Shown: positions 1 to 5,037 of the stretch, in pieces
Numbering within the stretch: the first letter of the stretch is position 1
How the letters are laid out: each line of letters begins with the position of its first letter
NCBI GenBank assembly: GCA_046297095.1
Contig: JBKCNS010000025.1
Coordinates: 1-8,659, forward strand
Length of the DNA: 8,659 bases
Direction: 5' to 3'
Origin: JBBATK01 sp046297095
GTDB lineage: Bacteria; Bacteroidota; Ignavibacteria; Kapaibacteriales; NICIL-2
Notes under the pieces: model-generated
Told to the model about the DNA's origin: nothing
Databases searched by the model: none
Seen by the model: the letters and a program-made list of their open reading frames with translations, nothing else
Translations under genes and position numbers: made by a program

Positions 1-431
1 ACACCGCCATTACACGTCCTCTCTACGGAAACATATGTTTCGGCATTCAAGCAGGTGTGCTGCTATCTGTGGGTGCACGCATACGCTACATCAACTCTAC
101 GGAAACAATACCGTCGTGGTACGCCGATGCCGAAGCAGATGTGGGATTTCTTAGCGAGCTGCGCGCAGGCGCGGGTACCTTTCTCACCAAACATTGGTAC
201 GTAGGCACAAAGGCAGGTTATTCTCTTGCCTGGGAAACGGCCGGCTACAAAACCCTAGGCATAGAAATAGGATACGCCATACCGTTCGGCTCTACAGCAT
301 CGTCGGTACTGCTCATTGATGGCGGCGTCGCATTTGTGCTGGGTGTAGATCAAGTGGGACCGCAGCCTCCGGAGCGCCCTGTGGCAATACCTATGAACAT
401 TCGCTTCTGTTATCAGGGAAAGCTATTCTAA
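1..431 (+). CDS. C-terminal part of a putative outer-membrane beta-barrel protein (5' end outside window)
   Basis: The reading frame is open from base 3, so the real start lies upstream of the window; the GTG at 57 is an internal Val codon, not a start. About 142 residues are visible, ending at TAA 429-431. The sequence alternates short hydrophobic or aromatic strands with Gly/Thr-rich turns (for example WYVGTKAGYSLAW and LGIEIGYAIPFG) and ends in Phe, the usual last residue of outer-membrane beta-barrels recognised by BamA. No family-specific motif is recognised, so no function is given. The stop codon lies inside the left copy of the 80-bp repeat shared with the TonB receptor 3' end. Before the cassette 509-1769 arrived, this gene would have ended about 4 bp from the convergent receptor gene. 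The beta-barrel call is an inference from pattern only. Confidence 0.55.
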   Translation, partial: TAITRPLYGNICFGIQAGVLLSVGARIRYINSTETIPSWYADAEADVGFLSELRAGAGTFLTKHWYVGTKAGYSLAWETAGYKTLGIEIGYAIPFGSTASSVLLIDGGVAFVLGVDQVGPQPPERPVAIPMNIRFCYQGKLF

Positions 432-508
432 CCCCCTTACGGCGTAATCTCCACTCCAAAGAACCAGTTTCTCTCCGCTGCGGGGAAGAATTCTTGGCCG
501 TTGGCAGC
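428..508. repeat. Left copy (A) of 80-bp direct repeat; displaced duplicate of the TonB receptor 3' end
   Basis: Bases 439-508 match 1780-1849 base for base (70 bp by eye). The match extends left to 428/1770 with one extra T in this copy (437-438 TT against a single T at 1779). Read on the minus strand it encodes the last residues of the receptor and still ends in a stop codon, because the extra base changes TAG into TAA. No receptor gene continues beyond 508, so this is an orphan 3' end. Homology stops abruptly at 508/509 (ttggcagc then ta, against ttggcagc then ag). Confidence 0.95.
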
Positions 509-581
509 TATGATAGTCGCGTTACGTCAATAGGCTAGCCAAGTGCGCGAGATAAGGTGAGAAAGTTTTCGGCACACTTTG

Positions 582-610
582 TTTCGACGGCAATTGTTAT
601 CTTGTCGAAA
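582..610. promoter_or_regulatory. 7-bp inverted repeat upstream of the secreted protein gene
   Basis: TTTCGAC (582-588) and GTCGAAA (604-610) are perfect inverse complements separated by 15 bases that include the palindrome CAATTG. The right arm overlaps the proposed -35 hexamer at 602-607. It could be an operator for a dimeric regulator or a hairpin. No known binding site is recognised. Confidence 0.35.
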
Positions 611-631
611 ACATGTTATTAATCTTATACT
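602..631 (+). promoter_or_regulatory. Possible sigma-70-like promoter of the secreted protein gene
   Basis: TTGTCG (602-607) and TATACT (626-631) are 18 bp apart and match the -35/-10 consensus at 4/6 and 5/6 positions. Transcription would begin about 10 bases before the ATG at 647, giving an almost leaderless mRNA, which fits the absence of a Shine-Dalgarno sequence. An alternative Bacteroidota-type reading is TTTG at 578-581 and TATCTTGT at 599-606, 17 bp apart. The two readings cannot be separated by eye. Confidence 0.35.
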
Positions 632-646
632 AACTATTCAGATTGA

Positions 647-1582
647 ATGATGAAACTACTGACCATCATCCTTGCTGTTGTATTGGCCACCACAGGACTT
701 CGTGCCCAGGCGCCTACTACTATGAGTCACGAATTCATGGTGAATAACTCTACCGGAACACCGGTAGCAAGTCGTACAATCGCGGTTCGTGCCAGCATAC
801 TTCAAGGAAGTCCGAGCGGAACTGCGGTGTATGTAGAAACCCATGCACCTACAACGAATGCTAACGCTTTAGCTAGAATTAATGTAGGAGCCGGTACGGT
901 GGTTTCGGGTACGTATGGGACTATTGATTGGTCTGCAGGACCGTACTACATCAAAACTGAAGTAGATATTGCCGGAGGTAGCAACTTTGGGCTATCGAAC
1001 ACCACGCAGATGCTAAGTGTTCCTTTTGCCCTTAGGGCAAAAACCGCCGAGTCTTTATCGGGTGGGTCCTCGGGTGGCTTTACCCACTACATTGGCGAGG
1101 AGTATCTTGGAGGCGTCGTTTTTCACCTGTGGAAAGACAACGCAGGTAACGAGCACGGGTTAGTAGTTAACTTAAATAACCAAAGTGCATCGCAAGCTTG
1201 GAGTGATGTTCCCTCGACAGAAATTGGATCAACTGCGCAGTCGAGCTGGGACGGCCCTTCTAATAGTACAGCGATAATAGGTCAGTCCGGCCACTCCTCC
1301 AGTGCAGCAAAATTGTGCGATGATCTCAACGTAGGCGGGGTAACAGGGTGGTACTTACCATCTATTGACGAACTTAGTTTGCTTTGGCACAATCGTTTTA
1401 ACGTAAACAAAACACTTTTCGGACTTGGTGGATCAGCCACAGTGCTTGTTTCCAATGCTGACTTTTGGAGTAGTTCGGAGTTAGATGCAAATAATGCTTG
1501 GTTCTTCTACTTCTACTACGGTTACGCAAAACCCACAAGCAAGAACGACCCGATTGTTGTGCGCGCGATCCGAGCTTTTTAA
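647..1582 (+). CDS. Secreted protein with C-type-lectin-like (DUF1566-type) C-terminus; candidate DGR target protein
   Basis: The product is 311 residues. Residues 1-21 form a Sec signal peptide (MMKLLTIILAVVLATTGLRA) with cleavage likely after LRA. Residues ~22-135 resemble an N-terminal module common in Bacteroidota surface proteins: IAVRASILQGSPSGTAVYVE, then GTVVSGTYGTIDW, then GPYYIKTEVDI, then MLSVPFALRAKTA. A Gly/Ser linker follows (~139-144). Residues ~146-311 are a DUF1566/formylglycine-enzyme-like C-type lectin fold: GGVVFHLW, GWYLPSIDELSLLW, FWSSSE, AWFF, VRAIRAF. In known DGRs this fold carries the variable region at its C-terminus, and here residues 286-302 are rich in Phe/Tyr with C-ending codons. 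The gene is isolated between 80-bp direct repeats. No reverse transcriptase or template is in the window. Fold and export are fairly sure; DGR target status is an inference. A non-diversifying DUF1566 paralogue is the main alternative. Confidence 0.8.
   Translation: MMKLLTIILAVVLATTGLRAQAPTTMSHEFMVNNSTGTPVASRTIAVRASILQGSPSGTAVYVETHAPTTNANALARINVGAGTVVSGTYGTIDWSAGPYYIKTEVDIAGGSNFGLSNTTQMLSVPFALRAKTAESLSGGSSGGFTHYIGEEYLGGVVFHLWKDNAGNEHGLVVNLNNQSASQAWSDVPSTEIGSTAQSSWDGPSNSTAIIGQSGHSSSAAKLCDDLNVGGVTGWYLPSIDELSLLWHNRFNVNKTLFGLGGSATVLVSNADFWSSSELDANNAWFFYFYYGYAKPTSKNDPIVVRAIRAF
1463..1582 (+). other. Putative DGR variable region (VR) at the 3' end of the secreted protein gene
   Basis: From FWSSSE to the stop codon the coding sequence looks like a VR written over an AAC-rich template. 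Between 1502 and 1549, 11 of 16 codons end in C (ttc, ttc, tac, ttc, tac, tac, then tac, ccc, agc, aac, gac). Every Phe/Tyr codon in this run is TTC or TAC (7 of 7). In the rest of the gene upstream, 6 of 15 Phe/Tyr codons end in C. A-directed mutagenesis of AAC codons gives exactly NNC codons. The segment is followed by a GC-rich block, GTGCGCGCG (1559-1567), in the place where a DGR initiation-of-homing (IMH) element would be. The template and its A positions are not visible here. Confidence 0.6.
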
Positions 1583-1610
1583 CGAACCGGCCCTTCGGCT
1601 ATTTCGAAAG
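1575..1610 (+). other. Hairpin directly after the VR stop codon (IMH-associated stem-loop candidate)
   Basis: GCC (1590-1592) pairs with GGC (1597-1599) around a CTTC loop, with a possible G-T pair outside it. CGAA (1583-1586) pairs with TTCG (1603-1606), and CTTT (1575-1578) could add pairs with AAAG (1607-1610). There is no T-run after it, so it is a poor intrinsic terminator. A hairpin just downstream of the IMH is known from the Bordetella phage DGR, which is why it is noted here. Confidence 0.45.
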
Positions 1611-1704
1611 ATAAATCAAGAACGTCATTTCAAATTGAGGCGTGCGCGTTCGCTCTATCCTAGAGAATGAAAGTTATTAACCTCAAGCCATTTCCGGTCT
1701 TTTT

Positions 1705-1734
1705 CGAATATATCATATTCAAGATCCGAATATA
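1705..1734. repeat. AT-rich inverted and direct repeats near the right end of the cassette
   Basis: GAATAT (1706-1711) and ATATTC (1715-1720) form a perfect inverted repeat with a 3-base loop. CGAATATA occurs twice (1705-1712 and 1727-1734), 22 bp apart. The sequence lies between the secreted gene and the right direct repeat and is clearly more AT-rich than the flanking genes. No T-run follows, so neither strand shows a convincing intrinsic terminator. It could be a protein-binding site or chance structure in AT-rich DNA. Confidence 0.4.
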
Positions 1735-1769
1735 AAGTAATTAAAGCCGCTTAGGTACTAGAAGTAACA

Positions 1770-1849
1770 CTAACCCCCTACGGCGTAATCTCCACTCCAA
1801 AGAACCAGTTTCTCTCCGCTGCGGGGAAGAATTCTTGGCCGTTGGCAGC
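1770..1849. repeat. Right copy (B) of 80-bp direct repeat; native 3' end of the TonB receptor gene
   Basis: This is the in-place copy: it contains the last 24 codons of the receptor gene (minus strand, stop TAG at 1778-1780) plus 8 bases beyond the stop. It matches 428-508 with one single-base indel. The copy-to-copy distance is 1341-1342 bp, so recombination between the copies would remove one unit containing the secreted protein gene and leave both flanking genes complete. Confidence 0.95.
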
Positions 1850-4225
1850 AGCAGCGTACAACGTGTTGCCAAGGTTATTGCATTGAAGCCTGAAGCGCGT
1901 CGAGGATAATCCAAGCACGCGGCCTGTGGTGTATTGCATCGTCAAGTGAACCACCGTGCTTGCGTCCACCACGTTGTTGCTGTAGGGAAATTCGAGCGAC
2001 GACTGCGCGTGATACGCAGCGATCTTGTCGCCAAAATTATCCGAGTACATTTTGCCTACGTGAACCACATTGAGTCGAGCCGTGAAACCGCCGCTTTGAA
2101 GCGTGGCAAACACTTGCGCAAGGGTCGAGGGAAAACCTGCGATAGGATTATCACGCAAATCAAACACGCCGCTAGCGCTTTGATAGCTGTAGTCCATAAT
2201 GCGATTATCGCTCAGTGTGGCATGGAAACCGGCTGTACACCGCATGGCGTCTAAGCTGTAGAGTAATCGCGACAATTGCAATTCCACACCACGATGCAAA
2301 GTGCGCGGCGCATTACCCACCATGGGATTGCCGAAGATGTCGCGGCGTCCGTTCTTCACAAGCTCATCTTTGAAGTCCATCCAATACGCGGTGAGCTCGG
2401 TACTCCATACCTCGTTGTTGAAGCGCCAGCCAAGTTCAATATCCAACATAGACTCCGGCTTGATGAGCGGAGAGGAGAAATCATATCGCGTCACACCGCC
2501 GGTGGTATCACTTGCAAAGAGCGGACCTGCCCCGGTATAAAAACTCTCTTCCGACGCATAGAGATTTGCCATGCGCGGCTCGCGCGTGGTGTGCGCCAGC
2601 GAAATGAACGCACTCTGCTCGCCGGAGATATTCCAGGTGAACCCTACACGCGGGTTCATAAAGAAATACGGAACCGAAAAGAGCGTGCCGCCATTTCCTA
2701 CCACTGTGCCCGCCGTTGTGGTATAGCTTGTGGTGATACGACCTGCTTTTTCGTTGCGAAGTTCATACGTGCTAGACACCCCCTGTATTTCCAGATTGAG
2801 AACAACATTCTTGCGCAAATAATATTCTTCGCGAGCAAACACAGAGAAGATAGAGCGACGTCCATTTATAGAATAAATCCTAAAGTTCGGATCAAATCCT
2901 TGAGGATAATCATCGGCTGTGGAAATTGTTCCCCATCGCTCGGAACGGTGAAAGCGCACTTCCGCGCCCACGGTTAATTGTCCGTTGTCGTGCATATATG
3001 CAAGGGTGGGAATCCATCCCATTTGTGCGTTTGCCACAGAGGCGCGAATAATGGCGTTCGTGGGCGCAATTGCGGAATCTGATCCGCCAAACTCTTTGGT
3101 TAAGCGCAGGGTGCGCGCATCTGCCCACGATCCGTCGTAGTCGAAGTACCCGTCGCCGGTATAATAAAACAGACTGGAGCGAAGCGTGAGAGTAGGCGAG
3201 AGCGTGGCGTTAACGTGTATTTCCGCATGTGGTTGAGAGAAGCGCTCGCGCTCTTGGGCGCGGCGTGGAGTGGAATAAATACCACCCGGACTGGAACTAT
3301 CGTACATCCAAAAGTTGTAGTTCGTGCGGCGCAGAAGAGGGTCACTGATATACTCGCGCGGCGCACCCGTGTAGGCCAGGCCGTCGGTGATGGGTCCGCC
3401 AAATACATTCAGCTGCACCGAAAGATTGTCCGTAAACGATCCCGCACTGAAAAAATAGCTCTGCAATGAAGCCCAGGAGTTATCGCGATAGCCGCGGGAT
3501 TCAATGGAAGAAACACGACCATAAAAAGCAAGCGAGTTTGCCAGCAACCCTGTACCGTACTCGGCAGAGAGTTTAGACACAGCAAGCGAAGAAACATCGG
3601 AAGGCACTTCGTTTTTTACTCCGGCATATTCCTGAAATCCAATGCCGGCGCTTACGCGGGCAATGGGCTTTTGAGCAATGTTGAGCGTGGTGATATTCAC
3701 CGAGCCGCCAATAGCTGCTGCGCCATAGGTGGTGAGTCCGGCACCGCGCTGCACTTGAATATTCTCTGCAGAGGCAGCCAGATCGGGAAAGTTGATCCAA
3801 TACACATTGTGGTCTTCAGGATCGTTCTGCGGAATACCGTTTACCATCACAGCAATGCGGCGCTGGTCAAAGCCACGCATGGTGAGATACGAGTAGCCGA
3901 TGTTGTTTCCGTTGTCCGAATACATGATCATCGACGGCGACTCACGCAGCAGTGTGGGCAAATCAAACGCCGTGTGCTTCTCGGCGATTTCCTTTCGGGA
4001 AAATTCCGTGAAGGGCACCGGCGAGGTAATAGCATTGGCGCGCGTGGCAGTAACGGTGAGCTCCGGAACAGTATACTTGGCGGTGTCGGAGGGAAGTGCC
4101 TTGGCATGAACACTCACAGCGCAGAGCATGGCTCCGGCAATCAGCAACCAAACCGGAGAAGAGAAGGTCGAGAAGAGAGAGCGAAAGAGAGAACGAAAGA
4201 GAGAACGAAAGAGAGAGCGAAACAT
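1778..4225 (-). CDS. TonB-dependent outer-membrane receptor under TPP-riboswitch control, probably for thiamin or a precursor
   Basis: The product is 815 residues, using the ATG at 4225. An upstream in-frame GTG at 4372 would translate the TPP aptamer and is rejected. Residues 1-41 are a signal peptide with four FRSL repeats before the hydrophobic core (VWLLIAGAMLCAVSVHA). A TonB-box-like segment ELTVTA follows at 55-60. The plug domain spans ~70-180, including YLTMRGFDQRRIAVMVNGIP and VQRGAGLTTYGAAAIGGSVN. The rest is a 22-strand-type barrel ending NWFFGVEITP. Such receptors pull a scarce ligand across the outer membrane using TonB/ExbBD energy. The family does not fix the ligand; the riboswitch does. 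THI-element-controlled TonB receptors (predicted thiamin receptors, omr1-type) are established by comparative genomics in Bacteroidota. No thiamin inner-membrane transporter or thi gene is adjacent. The last 24 codons are duplicated at 428-508. Confidence 0.92.
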   Translation of the reverse strand: MFRSLFRSLFRSLFRSLFSTFSSPVWLLIAGAMLCAVSVHAKALPSDTAKYTVPELTVTATRANAITSPVPFTEFSRKEIAEKHTAFDLPTLLRESPSMIMYSDNGNNIGYSYLTMRGFDQRRIAVMVNGIPQNDPEDHNVYWINFPDLAASAENIQVQRGAGLTTYGAAAIGGSVNITTLNIAQKPIARVSAGIGFQEYAGVKNEVPSDVSSLAVSKLSAEYGTGLLANSLAFYGRVSSIESRGYRDNSWASLQSYFFSAGSFTDNLSVQLNVFGGPITDGLAYTGAPREYISDPLLRRTNYNFWMYDSSSPGGIYSTPRRAQERERFSQPHAEIHVNATLSPTLTLRSSLFYYTGDGYFDYDGSWADARTLRLTKEFGGSDSAIAPTNAIIRASVANAQMGWIPTLAYMHDNGQLTVGAEVRFHRSERWGTISTADDYPQGFDPNFRIYSINGRRSIFSVFAREEYYLRKNVVLNLEIQGVSSTYELRNEKAGRITTSYTTTAGTVVGNGGTLFSVPYFFMNPRVGFTWNISGEQSAFISLAHTTREPRMANLYASEESFYTGAGPLFASDTTGGVTRYDFSSPLIKPESMLDIELGWRFNNEVWSTELTAYWMDFKDELVKNGRRDIFGNPMVGNAPRTLHRGVELQLSRLLYSLDAMRCTAGFHATLSDNRIMDYSYQSASGVFDLRDNPIAGFPSTLAQVFATLQSGGFTARLNVVHVGKMYSDNFGDKIAAYHAQSSLEFPYSNNVVDASTVVHLTMQYTTGRVLGLSSTRFRLQCNNLGNTLYAAAANGQEFFPAAERNWFFGVEITP
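4179..4222 (-). repeat. 12-bp tandem repeat in the signal-peptide region of the receptor gene
   Basis: Three full 12-bp units (4179-4190, 4191-4202, 4203-4214) plus a partial fourth (4215-4222) differ only by A/G at one position. They encode FRSL four times directly after the initiator Met. The unit is a multiple of three, so gain or loss of units keeps frame and only changes the positively charged n-region of the signal peptide. Confidence 0.9.
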
Positions 4226-4227
4226 AG

Positions 4228-4257
4228 AGCATCTTGAATAAAGTGATACAAGAAGCT
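4228..4257 (-). promoter_or_regulatory. Hairpin ending two bases before the receptor start codon (putative riboswitch expression platform)
   Basis: On the minus strand AGCTTCTTG (4257-4249) can pair with CAAGATGCT (4236-4228), nine positions with one T-T mismatch, around a 12-base loop. The stem ends two bases upstream of the ATG at 4225. No Shine-Dalgarno sequence is close to this ATG, so a stem here would cover the ribosome landing area. A role in TPP-dependent translation control is inferred from position. Confidence 0.5.
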
Positions 4258-4274
4258 CCGAGGGTTTGGAGAGG

Positions 4275-4294
4275 GCAATACGTGAGCGTATTGC
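4275..4294 (-). promoter_or_regulatory. Perfect 8-bp stem-loop between TPP aptamer and receptor start
   Basis: GCAATACG (4275-4282) and CGTATTGC (4287-4294) are exact inverse complements around a 4-base loop. It lies four bases 3' of the aptamer on the minus strand. It is not followed by a U-run in the RNA (CCUCUCC follows), so it is not a typical intrinsic terminator. It is probably a structural element of the leader, possibly part of the expression platform. Confidence 0.6.
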
Positions 4295-4297
4295 AGG

Positions 4298-4381
4298 CCG
4301 TTTTCCTTCGCCGGCATTACCCGGATCAGGTTCCAAGAGTGTTATCTCAGCCCGCGGCATTTGCGCGAGCACCTCTAACGG
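4298..4381 (-). promoter_or_regulatory. TPP riboswitch (THI element)
   Basis: Read on the minus strand, the conserved TPP-aptamer blocks occur in order and spacing: GAGGTGCTC near the 5' side, GGCTGAGA (4352-4345), GAACCTGATC (4333-4324), GGGTAATGCC (4322-4313) and GCGAAGG (4311-4305). CCGTT (4381-4377) and AACGG (4302-4298) close helix P1. The GCUGAGA block holds the pyrimidine-binding pocket and the CCUGAU...GGUAAUGCC side the pyrophosphate-binding helix in known structures. In the usual off-switch logic TPP binding lowers expression of the gene downstream, here the TonB receptor starting 73 bases later. Confidence 0.96.
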
Positions 4382-4388
4382 AGCAGGA

Positions 4389-4396
4389 CGAAAATA
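4389..4396 (-). promoter_or_regulatory. Possible -7 element of the TPP leader/receptor promoter
   Basis: On the minus strand TATTTTCG resembles the Bacteroidota -7 element TAnnTTTG with one mismatch, and a TTTC lies about 18 bases upstream in the place of the -33 TTTG. The predicted start of transcription would be at about 4382, the first base of the TPP aptamer. That agreement is the main support. Upstream on this strand is a 24-base all-pyrimidine tract (4433-4410). Confidence 0.4.
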
Positions 4397-4476
4397 GGGA
4401 AAAGCAGGTAGAAGGAAAGGAAGGAAGAAAGAACGTTTGAAAACTGTGGTTTCGCGGAGAAAGCGTCGGATTCACT

Positions 4477-4899
4477 TTAGGGAAGAATGCGCTCACGCAC
4501 TTCGGGGCGTGCCACAAAGCAGGTGTCGCGCTTGCCGAACCATGCATAGCGCCTCCGCGCAACCGCTCTGTACGCGGCGTTGCGGATGAAGGAGGGAATA
4601 ATGTAAAGGAGCGTCAGCGAGCTGAAGGGAAAGCCCAGAAGACGAGCAATGCGAAGGACCGCTTGTGATTCAGTATATATGCCTGTGTTGATCACAAGTA
4701 TAATCGTGTCCCGATGAACCACTTCAGGGTGTGTTACAGCAAAGTCTTTAGTCCACTCTGACTGCAGAGTGGTAAGGCGAAACATGGCTCGTTTATCATA
4801 ACGAATAATAAACTCCGCCGCACCTGAACACAACACGCACATGCCATCGAAAATGATAACGGGAAAGGAAGAAGTACGTGTTTCCTGTGTTGCATCCAT
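4477..4899 (-). CDS. DCC-family (DUF393) thiol-disulfide oxidoreductase-like protein
   Basis: The product is 140 residues from the ATG at 4899. The thioredoxin-like first strand and active site are VIIFDGMCVLC (residues 14-24), with the family's D-x-x-C-x-x-C pattern: D18, C21, C24. Other family features follow: FRLTTLQSE (40-48), ESQAVLRIARLLG (77-89), and a C-terminal IPSFIRNAAYRAVARRRY...FGKRDTC (101-127). Full length matches the usual ~130-145 residues. An upstream in-frame ATG at 4965 would add 22 residues (LNTRRYLYDCGHVEI...) with no family counterpart, so the shorter start is preferred. The substrate is unknown; proteins of this family are usually small cytoplasmic redox proteins without a defined partner. 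It lies upstream of, and on the same strand as, the TPP-regulated receptor, but a 95-bp gap with its own promoter suggests separate transcription. Confidence 0.88.
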   Translation of the reverse strand: MDATQETRTSSFPVIIFDGMCVLCSGAAEFIIRYDKRAMFRLTTLQSEWTKDFAVTHPEVVHRDTIILVINTGIYTESQAVLRIARLLGFPFSSLTLLYIIPSFIRNAAYRAVARRRYAWFGKRDTCFVARPEVRERILP

Positions 4900-4966
4900 A
4901 GTGTTCTGTTGCAAAGCAATCTCTACATGACCACAATCATACAAATATCGCCGAGTGTTTAGCATG

Positions 4967-4993
4967 TTTGCCCCGGAATAAACACGCTACAAT
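4967..4993 (+). promoter_or_regulatory. Possible promoter of the nitroreductase gene
   Basis: TTTG (4967-4970) and TACAAT (4988-4993) are 17 bp apart. TACAAT matches the sigma-70 -10 box at 5/6 positions, and TTTG fits a Bacteroidota -33 element. The same TTTG-N17-TA spacing occurs at 578-600 before the secreted protein gene. With the -10 box ending 44 bases before the ATG, a ~37-base leader holding the ribosome binding site is expected. Confidence 0.35.
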
Positions 4994-5027
4994 GCACTGA
5001 CCGAGAGTCAACCACCCACCACTATAC

Positions 5028-5032
5028 AGGAG
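5028..5032 (+). promoter_or_regulatory. Shine-Dalgarno site of the nitroreductase gene
   Basis: AGGAG lies five bases before the ATG at 5038. It is the clearest ribosome binding site in the window and decides this start over the in-frame ATG at 5062. Confidence 0.75.
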
Positions 5033-5037
5033 CCGCC

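Noticed and set aside
21..107. 13-bp direct repeat ctctacggaaaca at 21-33 and 95-107
   Set aside because: The copies are in different reading frames within one gene and have no further flanking similarity; probably chance.
1485..1670. 61-codon plus-strand frame overlapping the variable region
   Set aside because: It is an out-of-frame shadow of the secreted protein gene continuing into the hairpin and spacer.
428..1849. Classical insertion sequence or integron cassette
   Set aside because: No transposase or integrase gene, no terminal inverted repeats, no attC-like structure, and an 80-bp duplication is far longer than IS target duplications.
2276..2977. 233-codon plus-strand reading frame, and others antisense to the receptor (1934-2254, 3671-4237)
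   Set aside because: They lie wholly opposite a clear TonB receptor, start without ribosome binding sites and have Arg/His-rich compositions typical of antisense shadows.
4226..4372. 49-codon N-terminal extension of the receptor from GTG 4372
   Set aside because: It is the TPP aptamer and leader read as protein; the signal peptide begins properly at ATG 4225.
4410..4433. 24-base all-purine tract (plus strand) upstream of the TPP leader
   Set aside because: Low-complexity sequence with no mirror symmetry strong enough to argue for a triplex or other defined element.
4900..4965. 22-codon extension of the DCC protein from ATG 4965
   Set aside because: The family motif VIIFDGMCVLC normally begins within about 15 residues of the start, and the extra residues look like non-coding sequence. 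The longer start is not excluded.
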